Below are positions 1 through 10,469 of a DNA stretch of 64,000 bases, in pieces. A model generated the notes under the pieces. It was not told the DNA's origin and searched no databases. It saw nothing but the letters and a program-made list of their open reading frames with translations. Both the position numbers and the translations under genes were made by a program. How positions within the stretch are numbered: the stretch's first letter is position 1; the number at the start of each line of letters is the position of its first letter. Source of the stretch: Dipteris shenzhenensis (Eukaryota > Polypodiophyta > Polypodiopsida > Gleicheniales); assembly GCA_047967505.1 (NCBI GenBank), contig CM106539.1, one strand, 5' to 3'.

Positions 1-576
1 ATGATACCATGACACTATCTAACCTAGGATTCCTGACAAAGAGCTCTGTGAACCTGCCCTCCCTGCTAGCCTGCTTCAGTTTTGCCATCACTCTGCTTCT
101 CCCTCTCCTTCTGCTGCTCATTCCACTTGCTTCTGTCCTTCAGTTTTGCCATCACCCACACTTTGTGTCCTTCATCATTTGGTACCATGGTTTCACTGTG
201 GACGAGATGGACTTGACACATCACGTGCCCATATTTTTAATCATGCTACACTTCCCAGGCTCCTCAATGAGTACAGATCCATCACCCCCTCCAACATGCT
301 TTGACATAGTCTTCGGGACCCCCATAACAAAGGCTTCCGTGTTCATCAAATGCTGCAGTACCCAAAGACATCCGATCATTGAGGATCCAGACCCCCTTCC
401 AAAGGCCATGATGTTGGAGACCCTGAGTGGAGGTGTGGTAACAGAGGCATGTTCTGCCGCCAGGTAGAGGTCTCAAGTTTACCAAAACAATGCCTACCTT
501 ATAATGACATGGGCCACCTAGCAAAGGCTTCCCACAACTCGGGCTTGAAGTAGGATGAAGGGAAAGAAAAAGACAA
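1..576. other. Unassigned sequence upstream of the first LTR element
   Basis: Short open frames occur on both strands, including a 152-codon frame at 9-467, but none has a recognisable motif. I see no RNA gene or repeat here. The last bases are a purine-rich stretch directly before the TG that I take as the start of an LTR. Confidence 0.4.
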
Positions 577-1047
577 TGTTACGTTCAAGTTGAGGTAACA
601 TGACCTTGGAAGGGTCGGTCGACATTTTCCTTGAAAGGATCAATGTTTGTATTATATTTGTTGGGCTTTACGTAAATGATCAGAAAGGAATTAAAGTCAA
701 GGTCCTTGGTGAGGGTGATATGGCACTAGACTAGGTGGATCTAAGGCTAGAGGGTCTAAATGCATTATATGTGCCAAGGGGCAAATGATTCAATGATATC
801 CCAAGAGAGGGGTAAATGATGCATTTAGGAGGTACCTTAAAATGAAGACATGTGGCATACTAGATCCATCTAGGGAATTGGGGCTCGTTGGGATTTGGCA
901 AGCAGGAGCTTTCACGTAATGTAATCTTCTTGATAGCTTGCTACCATCGAGGTTGGTTGGGAGGATAATCTGTGTGCCTATGCCCGTGATTGGTGCGAAA
1001 TATATGCCCGTAAAAGAGATTTGTATAAAAGAGATTTGTACGTATCA
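577..1047 (+). repeat. Putative 5' LTR of element A
   Basis: The segment begins TGTTACG and ends ATCA three bases before a methionine-tRNA-type primer-binding site, which is how plant LTRs end. Close to its end are two copies of a TATAAAAGAGATTTGTA-like string (about 1012-1040) that could serve as TATA box or initiator. There is no second copy in the window to confirm the borders. Confidence 0.5.
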
Positions 1048-1050
1048 TTT

Positions 1051-1063
1051 TGGTATCAGAGCC
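1051..1063 (+). promoter_or_regulatory. Primer-binding site (initiator tRNA-Met type)
   Basis: TGGTATCAGAGCC is the common plant LTR-retrotransposon primer-binding site, complementary to the 3' end of initiator methionine tRNA. It lies three bases after the putative LTR end. Confidence 0.75.
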
Positions 1064-2121
1064 GTAGGTGATTGGGTTGGATCGAGGGTTCATCAGCGTG
1101 GATCTGTGGATGGTGAGGGAACGATTAGCGATGCGTCGGACTGTTGATCCGATTTTTCGTTAAGCCTTAGCGTGATACCACCAGGCAGCCAGTAGAGGAG
1201 CGGGGATCCTGTCTTACGAAATCTAAGAAAAAAGACTAAGAGTGACGCATACGCTGGTTTACGGTGGTTTTTTCAGGACTCCGTGACATCGCGTGGAGGG
1301 ACTAACTGTCATAATCTTGTGGATTTTGCAAGTTGTGGATTCGGTAGCTATCAGACGAGGCACAAAGTCTATTAAATGGTGTCGTGATTAGCTGGCGGAG
1401 ATTTGGTTAACAACAAAGACTGAAGCGTAACATTGCCGATATTTGCGATTTGGATCCTTGTAGTATCTACAGTGCAAACGCCTTGCATTAGTTCGAGGGT
1501 TGCCTCGTATTATTTATGCATTTCGATCGGAGGGTGTCGATCTGCATATGCGCTGAAGTGTCACGAAGTAACATTGGTTGTGGGAGGTTGTCAGTCAATT
1601 ACTCCGTAAAGCTCGGGCATTACAACAGTATAAAGGACTTATTAGTCGTGGGCTCGACTATGGGACCTGGTAGCCCACAGAGCTAGGCCTTCATTGGTGG
1701 CACTTAGATGCTCAACACGGGTTAAGACTGTGCTTGGTTGTGAGCTCGTGGGAAGGGGTAGACAGTACAGCATGTTCGTGGTCACAAGGCAGATCATAAA
1801 TGCGTGTTGGAACAACCTTACATGGATAAGTTATTTTCTTCGTGCAGTAGAAATATGATCAGGGAGCTTTCTATGCCTTCTAAGTTTTGTTGGAGTATGT
1901 GCTCGTTTATTTGCCTGTGTGTTTGAGTTATTTCAGATTGCAGGAGTTTGCTTAGTCTAGGGAAAAGTGGGTTTTGGTTGCAGTGTGGTCTCTGATGTCT
2001 GGTTTGCTGTAAATTTGAAAGTTGGACTTTCAATTTGTAAATACAGTTTCAAGCGGTGTTTTATTATTTATTTATCTTTATTTTTATTATTATTGTTTTT
2101 TTAAAACACCCATCGACCTAA
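1064..2121 (+). other. Untranslated leader of element A
   Basis: About 1.06 kb between primer-binding site and gag has no long frame on the + strand and no domain match by eye. The last 80 bases are very T-rich. Long leaders of this kind are usual in plant Ty3/gypsy elements. Confidence 0.5.
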
Positions 2122-3402
2122 ATGGAGGTAGAAGAAGAAGCTTCTAGGGTGGATCCCGTAGAGTCGGGAGTCCGGCCGACCCCGCAGGTGTCGCACCTAG
2201 CAGGCCATACACTGTCTGGTAGAATTGCCTTATTAGAGGATGCCTTGCAACACATTTTAGCACAACAGTTACAAGCAAATGTAGGGCAATCCGAGCTCAG
2301 GAAAATGGTACATAGTATGTCTACCAGACCATCTCATGAAGAGAAAGGTAAAGATCCAATGGAGCCTGAATCCAGTGTTCATATGGTCGAGCCTAGGAGG
2401 GCTAAGGTACCTAATATTGCCAATTATAGGCCAGAAAAGTATTCTGGTCGGATGTCTGGCCGTAGTTCCGATATCATAGAAACCTGGTTACACAAATGGG
2501 ACGAGGCCTTCGCCATTTGTGAAATCAGGAATGATATGAAGAAAATCCACGAGGCCACCCATATGTTTAATGAGGCAGCGAATAGGTGGTGGATAAAACA
2601 GCAGAAAGATGGATTGGCATCCACTACTTGGGAGGGGTTTAAAAAAGAATTTCTTACCTCCTGACGAAGCATCCCGAGCTTGGGATCAGTATCGAAATCT
2701 TCGTCAGAGAAATTTATCAGTGGCAGAATACACTGATAAGTTCAGAGAAAGTGTAATGAAAGTTTATGAACCTCTATCTCAGTCAATCCAGATAAAAGAT
2801 TTTATCTTTGGATTGAATGATCGGATCAAGATGGAAGTTCGGGCTAAGTATGCGAACACGCTTGATGAAGCAATTGCCATAGCCCTGAACTATGAGGATG
2901 CAAAAGGGAACAAACCAAGTGGGTTTGTGCAGGTTGCGACTTGATATGAGTACCTGAAGAAAACTGGGTTTAAGAAGAAGTGGATTAGAAAAGGGAGTGC
3001 CTCACAACCTAGTGGTCAAGCCAAGCAGGCGAAACCAGTTGAGACTCCTAAATCAAGTACCACCATTGGAATGAAAAGAAAAGTAACACCAATGGCAGCT
3101 CGGGCTTGGTCGAAGTCTTCTTTGAACCCAGAGCAAAGAGAAAAAGCGAGGAGAGAAGACTTGTGTTTTGGATGCCTTCAGTCTCATCAGTGGAAAGATT
3201 GCCCACGAAACAAAGATCGTCGGATGGCTGAGATGGTGATCTTAGAATGCGACGTGGAAATGGAGGGAAGTCCCAAAGCAGAACAGATGCAGATTCAGCT
3301 AGCGGGATCTTCTCAGAGGTCAGTACCTGTTTCGTTATGTATGTCTGTTGCTAAGCTAGTAACTAGTGCACCTGATAATGTCCTATCAAAGCAACGGGAT
3401 AT
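2122..3402 (+). pseudogene. Gag of element A, frameshifted
   Basis: This is the capsid/nucleocapsid gene of a Ty3/gypsy element. The ATG at 2122 opens 180 codons with the retrotransposon gag signature (YRPEKYSG, then the W-rich EAANRWW and WEGFKKEF). A one-base shift near 2650 moves the frame, which goes on with the conserved NLSVAEYTDKF region. An in-frame TGA at 2942 follows, and the same frame then continues to a compact zinc knuckle, CFGCLQSHQWKDC (CX2CX3HX4C), near 3166-3204. The spacing of three before His is one shorter than the usual CX2CX4HX4C, but similar knuckles occur in plant gypsy elements. It is non-functional as written. Confidence 0.85.
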
Positions 3403-4059
3403 ATAGCCTTTAATGATACGGAGTTAATTAAGATGAAAGGGCAAGTAGCTAATCATGATGTCATTGTGTTGTTTGACTCAGCGTCAACGCACAATGTAAT
3501 TAACTCCAAACTTGTAAAGAGGCTGAAACTAAAGACTAGCCCATCTGACTATGCATATACAGTCAGAATAGCAGATGGAAGTTCAACTGAAGTATGGGAC
3601 CAAAGGGTTACCCAGTTGGAGCTTCGAATTCAGGACTATGCTGAGAAGCTTGATTTTAAAATGACAAAGCTTGCTCATGCAGACATAGCCCTGGGTAAGG
3701 CTTGGCTTTCTAGGAAGAATCCAGCCATAGATTGAAAAAAGCACATTTATCAATTCAAGATGAATGATGTGATGTATGTCTTACGAGGTGAAAAAGATAT
3801 ATCTCAAGGACCGTTGGTTTCCGTAATGGAAATTCGAAAAGCTCAAGAAGAGTTTTTGTTTCTTTGTACAACATCGGTAGAGCCAATTGATGATTCTTCG
3901 GCTAGCACTGATGTTGCCCAAAATGGAGAGATGGCCAAGCTGGCTGATCAAATAACAGAGGAGTTCTTTGATTGCTTTAGGGATGAGTTACCTTATGGGT
4001 TACCTCCAGAGCGGAATGTTCAGCATAAGATTCAACTAATCCCGGGGGCGAACCTGTAA
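3403..4059 (+). pseudogene. Aspartic protease of element A
   Basis: The frame shifts again near 3395 into the protease. The active-site segment reads LFDSASTHN where most Ty3/gypsy proteases have DSGATHN or DSGSTHN, so the Gly of the catalytic DSG is replaced by Ala. The conserved second half (VRIADGSS, then IALGKAWL in place of the usual LGMDWL) is present. An in-frame TGA at 3733 is followed by about 100 further codons that lead toward the reverse transcriptase, ending in a stop at 4059. The changed active site suggests decay. Confidence 0.8.
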
Positions 4060-4076
4060 ATAGAGCTCCCTATAGG

Positions 4077-5249
4077 TTGAGTTTTACCGAAGAAGCGGAG
4101 GTACGAAGACAACTGGAAGAATACCTAAAGTTGGGGCAGATTCAACCAAGTTTCTCACCTTTTGCTTTGCCAGTGATATTAAAGAAGAACAAAGATGATA
4201 CTTTTCGCCTCTGTATAGATTATAGAGCATTGAATAATATCACTATCAAGCACAGGTATCCGATGGCTTGGATCGATGATTTACTAGATGCGTTACATGG
4301 GGCCGTAATTTTCAATAAGATAGATCTTAAATGTGGCTACCATCAGATCCGTATTAGAGCTGAGGATGTGCATAAAACCGCTTTTAGAAGCAGGTTTGGA
4401 CATTATGAGTTTTTGGTAATGCCTTCAGGACTTACCAATGCTCTAGCTACATTCGTCATGCTTATGAACGATTTACTACGTCCGTATATCGAAAAGTTTG
4501 TAGTACACTTTATTGACAATATTCTTATATTCAGCAAAAGTCTTGCTGAGCATTACGAACACTTAAGAATAGTGTTCAGTACTTTGAGGAAAGCCAGTCT
4601 TTATGTAAATAAAAAGAAAACTATACTTTGTATGGTAAGACTTAAATATTTAGGATTCATAATTACTCCTGAGCGGGTAGAAATAAATCCAAAGAAGGTG
4701 GCTGCGATACTGACTTGGCCAATCCCTCAGAGTTTGACCGCTTTGCGATCATTCTTGGGATTTATTTAATTTTATCGAAGGCATATCAAAGGATTTTCCA
4801 AAATAGTATCACCAATGACTGATCTGACCTCAGATAAAGTACCTTTTATATGGGGACAGAATCAACATAAAAGTTTTAACACCATAAAACAAGCTGTGGT
4901 CTCAGGACCGGTGTTAAAAATAGTTGATCCCCAGAAACCGTTTTTCCTTGAAACCGATGCAAGTGGCATTGCGGTAGGAGCAGTTCTCCTCCAAGAGGAA
5001 AGGCCAGTAGCCTTTGAAAGCAAGAAGCTTTCTCCCTCTCATCGAAATTGGCCAACTCATGAATTAGAGTTGTATGCTATTGTCCATGCTCTGAAAACAT
5101 GGAGACATTATTTGTATGGGTCAGAGTTTTATGTTGATGTTGATCATGATACTCTGAAACATTTTTGTAAACAACTTGACTTGAGAGGCCGCCAAGCTTC
5201 TCTTATTGACTCCAAATACATTCAGTTGAGAGGGACAACTCAAGGCTGA
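4077..5249 (+). pseudogene. Reverse transcriptase and RNase H of element A, catalytic site lost
   Basis: After another frameshift near 4055 the reverse transcriptase follows with its motifs in order: RLCIDYRALNN, KIDLKCGYHQIRI (motif A), MPSGLTNALATF (motif B) and HFIDNILIFSKS (motif C). Motif C normally reads Y-x-D-D; here the second catalytic Asp is Asn, so polymerase activity is not expected. A TAA at 4767 interrupts the frame just before the RNase H, which is recognised from FLETDASGIAVGAVL, HELELYAIVHAL and a DHDTLKHF segment. The frame stops at 5249 within the RNase H, and integrase is missing. Confidence 0.9.
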
Positions 5250-5284
5250 GGACCTTTATTGACTCAACACAAACACACATAGAG

Positions 5285-5458
5285 CTAAGCATCATCTCCC
5301 TGCTCAGAGAGGAATAGACCATGCAACATAGCACATGAAGCTTCTTGCTCAGGTCCAAGAGATGTAGCATAAATATTCTTGAGCTTGTCTAGGTTCTCCT
5401 TAGCCAAAGTAGTGAGGTCAAGTTGATGAAGCAATTTGTTGACCAACCTCACATCAAT
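5285..5458 (-). pseudogene. Distal piece of element B pol linker frame
   Basis: On the minus strand this frame reads ALIDVRLVNKLLHQLDL and ends LFLSEQGDDA before a stop at 5285. It is continuous, in the same frame, with DSSTLPSAMDEQHDK encoded just right of 9426, if the copia copy and one 11-base duplicate are left out. The first 15 or so codons of the open frame that spans 5470-5509 belong to the insertion and are accidental. I do not recognise the domain itself; position after a protease suggests the spacer before reverse transcriptase, but a captured host exon is also possible. Confidence 0.5.
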
Positions 5459-5469
5459 AAGCGCCAATG
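5459..5469. repeat. 11-base target duplication, left copy
   Basis: AAGCGCCAATG is repeated exactly at 9416-9426. The two copies bracket the copia-containing insert. Confidence 0.8.
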
Positions 5470-5552
5470 TTGCACTTTCAGCCTCAGCCTTGGTTGTTTT
5501 CCACCTCACTTTGAGGGGGTTTTATTGTTAGAATTATTATTATATTCTAACA
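5470..5552 (+). other. Odd 5' joint of the copia copy
   Basis: Bases 5470-5524 are of unknown origin and include TTGAGGGGG, like the polypurine tract that precedes a copia 3' LTR. Bases 5525-5552 match the first 28 bases of the 3' LTR (9076-9103) with one mismatch. The next base is already inside gag, a few codons before the zinc knuckle. A spliced or template-switched RNA would explain the join. Confidence 0.55.
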
Positions 5553-6265
5553 GGCAGCATAAGCCACATAAGGGCATATGTCATTATTGCAAGAAGCCAG
5601 GTCATTATATTGGAGAGTGCAAGAAGCGCATAGCCAAAGAAAAGAAAAGGGATTTCGGTATGGCTGTATCAGATGCATCAGGTCCACATTGCCATGATGG
5701 AGGAGATGTTGTAGCCAACTTGGTTGAAGAGCACTATGCCTTTTTGTCTTGCACTTCAGATTTTTCAGTGGGTAGTTCAGATACTACAGCCACTAATGAT
5801 GATGACCCATATGCTTTTTTGACTTGCAGTTACGATCCTTCAAAGGATGAATGCTCTTTCAGTGTTGATGAGACACTACATACTTGGTATTTTGATAGTG
5901 GTGTTTCAAAGCACATCACTTCCAAAAAAAATATGTTTGTAACTCTGCATTCTTCACCCACCAAGAAGAAGGTAACTCGTGCAAATAATTCTTCTTATTC
6001 AGTGTGTGGAGTGGGAGACATTATTCTCACATCCACTGATGGCACAGATTTCAGAATTTCAAATGTACTCTATGTGCCGGGTATAAAGAAGAATTTGCTT
6101 TCACTGTCCTCACTCAATAGAGGAGGATTTCAGGTTGTTTTTTATGATGACAAGTGTGCAGTCAGAGACAAAGAAAATGACTATGCTTTGATGTTGTCTG
6201 GCACTTTGTATCAGGGTCTTTTTCAACTTAATCTATATGAAAACCCATCTTGCATTATCAGTTAG
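5553..6265 (+). pseudogene. Copia gag C-terminus and protease
   Basis: The frame enters gag just before the nucleocapsid knuckle CHYCKKPGHYIGEC (CX2CX4HX4C, near 5581-5622); the capsid half is absent. After an acidic spacer comes the protease region TWYFDSGVSKHIT, where copia proteases usually have DSGASxH, followed by VCGVGDI and the typical LYVPGIKKNLLSLSSL. A TAG at 6263 interrupts the frame, which then continues in register into integrase. The loss of the first part of gag at a sharp join with the LTR start is unusual and is discussed under the 5' joint. Confidence 0.85.
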
Positions 6266-7735
6266 CACTCCCACTGCTCGATGCAGAATGCGGAGTTATG
6301 GCATGCCAAGTATGGGCACATGAGCTATGGCAGCTTAATGACACTTCAGAGGCATGATATGGTTGATGCATTACCTCCTTTGGCGTCGCCTCCTCCTCAT
6401 GCGTGTGAAGGTTGCATTCTTGGCAAAATGCATAGGCTTCCCTTCAAGAAGGATGGTGCAATGAAAGCTACAAGAAAATTGCAGCTTATTCACAGTGATG
6501 TCTGTGGTCCCATGAGGACACCTGCTTTTGGGGGTTATCTCTATTTTGTTACATTCATAGATGACTTTACCAAGTACACTTTGGTCTATGGTCTCAAGGC
6601 AAAATCAGAAGTGTTTATGCATTTCAAACACTTTGTGGCTATGGTTGAAAATGAGACAGGACTCAAGGTGCAGACACATCGCACAGATCGAGGGGGGGAG
6701 TATATGTCTCATGAATTTGAGACATTTCTGAAAGAAAAAGGCATTATGCATCAGCTTACAGTGAGGCTTACACCTCAACAGAATGGCAAAGCTGAGCGGA
6801 AGAATCGCACCGCCATGGAAATGGATAGATGCATGCTCACAAGTAAGAAGTTGCCTCACAGGTTTTGGTTGGAAGGCCTCATGTGTGCCAACTATTTTTT
6901 AAATCGGGCTCCTACAAAGGCTTTGAAGACAATCACTCCCTATGAGGCATGGCATGGGAGAAAGCCTTCAGTGGACCACTTCAGAGTTTTTGGTTGTGTT
7001 GCATATGCCCACGTGCCTGTGGAGTTCAGACACAAGTTGTCAGATAAGGCACTAAAATGCATTTTTGTGGGATATAGTTCACAAAGCAAAGGCTATCGTC
7101 TCTACAATCCTGCTACACGCAAGACTTTTGTCAGTAGAGATGTCATATTCTCTGAAAATTCTGCACATACAAACGCTGAATTTCAGATTCCATCCTCTTC
7201 AGATGATGTGTTTGAGGGGATGCTTCCTATAGCATTTGGTTCCCCCGCTGAAACTCAGAATTTACAGCAACCTCCGCCAGCTCCACAAGTACAACTTCAG
7301 CCCCCAACTGAATTGGTACAACCTCAGGGTATGGATGAAGTTGTGAGGCAAGAAATTCAAGAGATACACACAGCCAAAACAGTCCCACATTGGTTGCTTC
7401 AGACTCTCAAGGAGAGTACGCTTGAAGCTCCATTGCCTGGCAGAACTCGTAGTGCAGTAAGGCACATGGAGGGAGCTCATTCAGTTGAATCAGCTTATGC
7501 AGGTACTCTTCTTGATGAGGAGGAGCCTGAGACATTTGAAGAAGCAAAAGATAATGTGCATTGGATGAATGCCATGCATGATGAGTTGCAGTCCATTCAT
7601 AAAAATCAAACTTGGGGTGTTGTGGATTTGCCACCAGATAAGAATGCCATAGGTACACGGTGGGTTTTCAAAGTCAAAAGAAAGCCAGATGGGTCCATTG
7701 ATCGATACAAGGCAAGGCTGGTTGCAAAAGGATAG
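6266..7735 (+). pseudogene. Copia integrase and start of reverse transcriptase
   Basis: The integrase zinc domain (LWHAKYGHMSYGSL with CEGCILGKMHRLPF) is followed by the catalytic core: the first Asp in HSDVCGPM, the second in HRTDRGGEYMS and the Glu in NGKAERKNRT. The core is intact by these motifs. A Pro/Gln-rich linker follows, then the RT begins with TWGVVDLPPDKNAIGTRWVF and YKARLVAKG. A TAG at 7733 ends the open frame, but the next codons (GIDYEETFAPT) continue the RT in the same frame, so this is a single-base nonsense change rather than a domain border. Length and order match plant copia elements. Confidence 0.9.
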
Positions 7736-9015
7736 GCTCTAAAAAAGGGCATAGATTATGAGGAGACTTTTGCTCCTACATCCAGGATGACCACCATCAG
7801 GTCAGTTATAGCCATGGCTGCAAATTTTGAATGGAAGGTTCATCAGTTGGACATTAATACAACTTTCCTTAATGGAGACTTGTTGGAAGAGGTTTATGTC
7901 AAACAACCTCCGGGCTTTGAAATTTCAAGAAATGCACTTCAGGTATGCAAGCTGAATAAAGCTTTGTAGGGCTGAAACTAGCCCCACGTGCATGGTATGT
8001 CAAAATTGATGCCTTTCTGACTAGCAAGGGGCTGCACAATAGTCCAACTGAGAGCACCCTCTACATCAAGAAGGATGGGGGGGATATTTTGGTCATCATT
8101 CTTTATGTAGATGACATGCTGCTCACCGGATCAAATGAGGAAGCAATTGCAGATTTCAAAGTCCAATTGAAAGCTACATTTGATATGTCAAACTTGGGCT
8201 TGTTACATTTCTTTTTGGGAATCCAGTTTATTCAAGAGAAACGTGCAATTGTTATATCTCAGTCCAAGTATATTTAAAAACTCTTGGATAAATTCAACAG
8301 GCATGATTGCAAGCCTATGTCCACTCCCATGGAGCCGGGGCTGAAGCTTACAATGCATGATGCAAGTGAATCAATTGATGTCACACTCTATAGCCAGGCT
8401 ATTGGATGCCTTATTTATCTCTGCAATACACGACCTGATGTTCAATTTTCAGTTTCTCACGTGAGCAGGTATATGCACAGCCCAAAGATTATGCATTGGC
8501 AGGCTGTAACACGCGTCTTTCATTACTTGCAAGGTACAAAGTCTTCTAGCTTGATGTTTCCCAGGGGGGGTGACTTGCAGATGCATGCTTACAGTGACTC
8601 AGATTGGGCTGGAGACTATGATACTAGGCAGTCCACCACTGGGAATTGTTTCTTTCTAAGACATGCTTGCATTTCTTGGTCTACAGTGGCTACCTCCTCA
8701 TGTGAAGTTGAGTACAAGGCAGCTTTCACAGTGACAGTTGAATGTGTTTGGCTGCGTCGTTTGTTTGCTGATCTTCATCTTTCATTGGAGGGTCCTTCTC
8801 CGATTCTCACTGATAGTCAGAGTGCTATAGCAGTGGCAAAGAATCCTGTGTTTCATGCTCGCATTAAGCACATTGAGGTTCACTATCACTATGTTAGAGA
8901 GAAGTTGCATGCACGAGAGATCAGTATGATCTATGTGTCAACACATGACAATGTTGCAGACATCTTCACCAAAGCACTTCACGTGAAAAGTTTGAGGCAT
9001 TTCGCAATGCCCTGA
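7736..9015 (+). pseudogene. Copia reverse transcriptase and RNase H
   Basis: The RT continues with VHQLDINTTFLNGDLLEEVY (motif A) up to a stop at 7967, where one base appears to be lost because the conserved G-L-K-L-A-P-R-A-W segment follows in another frame. The polymerase motif ILYVDDMLLTGS is intact near 8098-8133. A TAA at 8275 breaks the frame again before the conserved CKPMSTPME. RNase H is complete by motif: YSDSDWAGD, TSSCEVEYKA, LTDSQSAIAVAKNP and DIFTKAL, ending in a TGA at 9013. The element could not move without help. Confidence 0.9.
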
Positions 9016-9066
9016 ACTTATCTCCTTTTGGTGATTGATCATTTCCTTGTACATGACATTGGCACT

Positions 9067-9403
9067 GCACGGGGGTGTTAGAATTATTATTATATTCTAG
9101 CAGTGACCAATGTAATGTAATAAGTAGGTTAGGGGCACTTTTTCCTCTTTTTAGAGGTTTTTCTCCCTAACCACAGTTAGTTCACTAACTACGGTTAGTG
9201 AAGGATAAGGTTTAGTCACTTAGACAAAACCTATCCCACTTCTTGTATTACTCACTTCTTCTATTGCAAGCACTACGTTCAGCTCTCTAGCTCACACTCT
9301 CTTTTCTAACATTTATTTATCCTCATGATTTCGTGATGTTGTATTTCTGCTCAAAGCTTGCTCTAGCGAGTTTCTTTCTTACTTAATAGAAGTCTCTTTT
9401 TTG
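9067..9403 (+). repeat. Polypurine tract and 3' LTR of the copia copy
   Basis: GCACGGGGG at 9067-9075 is the polypurine tract, and the LTR begins TGTTAGAATT at 9076. The LTR copy stops at 9403, where the A tract begins, so it may end at a polyadenylation site inside the R region instead of at a true LTR end in CA. A TTAATAGAAGT string 20 bases before the A tract may act as the polyadenylation signal. Confidence 0.7.
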
Positions 9404-9414
9404 AAAAAAAAAAA
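9404..9414 (+). other. Poly(A) tract ending the copia copy
   Basis: Eleven A residues stand between the LTR sequence and the right-hand copy of the target duplication. This is the position a poly(A) tail takes after LINE-mediated insertion. Confidence 0.75.
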
Positions 9415-9415
9415 C

Positions 9416-9426
9416 AAGCGCCAATG
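9416..9426. repeat. 11-base target duplication, right copy
   Basis: It is identical to 5459-5469. Removing one copy with the insert rejoins the minus-strand frame of element B. Confidence 0.8.
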
Positions 9427-9990
9427 CTTTGTCATGCTGCTCATCCATAGCTGAAGGTAGAGTTGATGAGTCCTCACCACAAGGACGAGGCTCAATAGTG
9501 TCAAACTAGGCAGCAAGCTGAAATAGGTCCCTGGCTGGTTTTCTAGAAGATATGACTGTCAACTTAGGAGCTTTGAAGCCATAAATGTGATCTGTTTTCC
9601 AGCATGCAGAAACTTCATACACATTGTTCAAGTCCTTAGAATCAAGTCCTTAGAGAACTCTCCTAGGGTCTTGATCCATTCACAGCCCAATACAATATCA
9701 ATGGGTCCCATAGCTATAACAATTAGATCACCTATAGAGGAATAGTCAACAGAGAACTTAGTTTGAGTGGCTTGGCAACATTGTTTGATGATGGAGTGCT
9801 CACCATTGGCTAGCCACTTCAACTTTAAGGACCTTAATTTGAGTGGCTTGGCAACATTGTTTGCTGACAGAGTGCTCACCATTGGCCACTTCAACTTTAA
9901 GGCCATGGTCCAATGTGGATGGGTTCAACCTCACTGCTTGGACAGATTTGGTGTTGATGAAGTTGTGGGTACTCCCACTATCAACCAAAA
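9427..9990 (-). pseudogene. Element B protease and following linker
   Basis: On the minus strand the frame opens with MVDSGSTHNFINTKSV, an intact Ty3/gypsy aspartic protease active site (about 9984 to 9965). It runs into VEVANGEHS and, after an internal duplication, to LIVIAMGPIDIVLGCEWIKTLGEF, the conserved region at the end of plant gypsy proteases (LGxxWLxTLG). The following codons (CMKFLHAGKQITF, then APKLTVIS) are the usual spacer toward reverse transcriptase, here with frameshifts and a stop near 9508. The frame then goes on across the copia insertion site. Confidence 0.75.
9762..9905. repeat. Tandem duplication inside the element B protease
   Basis: A unit beginning TTTGAGTGGCTTGGCAACA starts at 9762 and again at 9838, a 76-base period, with a few differences between copies. 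Since 76 is not a multiple of three, it shifts the protease frame. Confidence 0.8.
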
Positions 9991-10469
9991 TGTGGAGAGT
10001 CTGCCATTGATAATCCCCTTCAATCTGAGAGTTTGGGCATCCCTAAAAACCATGATAGCTTCCAGAGAGATGCTATACAGAACTAGCTAGTCAAAATGGA
10101 AGTTGGAGCTGTCACTGTCAAAAGCGTTGAATATAACGCAAACTGCCTGCCCCACATATACCTGAGCAAATCGGGCTCAACGCTTGGAATTTTTCAAAAG
10201 TTTTTGAGGGCTTATGATCAGGATGGCAAGGCGATGATAATATCCCCAATAGAATAGAATGCGAAGCATCACTCTAGTAGATCATAAGAAAGTCTGAGAT
10301 TGTGGCAGCATCAGCTTTTAGGGTCAAAATACAGGTCCATGCCAGAAATTTCGGCACCATTCCTTAGGGCTTTGATTCAAGGACACATTGCAATGCAACA
10401 TATCCAGCTAGACGTCAATTTGGAAAATTACTCCCACAGAACGCAGCAAATCATCAATTCTTCTTGCAT

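Larger units (their letters stand above)
577..5249 (+). mobile_element. Ty3/gypsy LTR retrotransposon A, 3'-truncated
   Basis: The order seen is LTR, primer-binding site, long leader, gag, protease, reverse transcriptase and RNase H, the Ty3/gypsy order up to that point. The integrase, polypurine tract and 3' LTR that should follow RNase H are missing: the frame stops at 5249 and the next sequence belongs to an element on the other strand. The coding part carries at least three frameshifts and three in-frame stops, so it cannot make a full polyprotein. The left border is inferred from a TG start and a CA end spaced as expected next to the primer-binding site. Confidence 0.85.
5470..9415 (+). 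mobile_element. Ty1/copia copy with LINE-type insertion hallmarks
   Basis: The insert holds a copia polyprotein in standard order (gag zinc knuckle, protease, integrase, RT, RNase H), a polypurine tract and one 3' LTR. Its 5' LTR is reduced to the first 28 bases, joined straight to the middle of gag. It ends in an 11-A tract (9404-9414) and is flanked by an exact 11-base direct repeat. Copia integrase makes about 5-base duplications and leaves LTRs at both ends, so poly(A) plus a longer duplication points to reverse transcription of an RNA copy by LINE machinery. Coding sequence has three in-frame stops and one frameshift. Confidence 0.75.
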
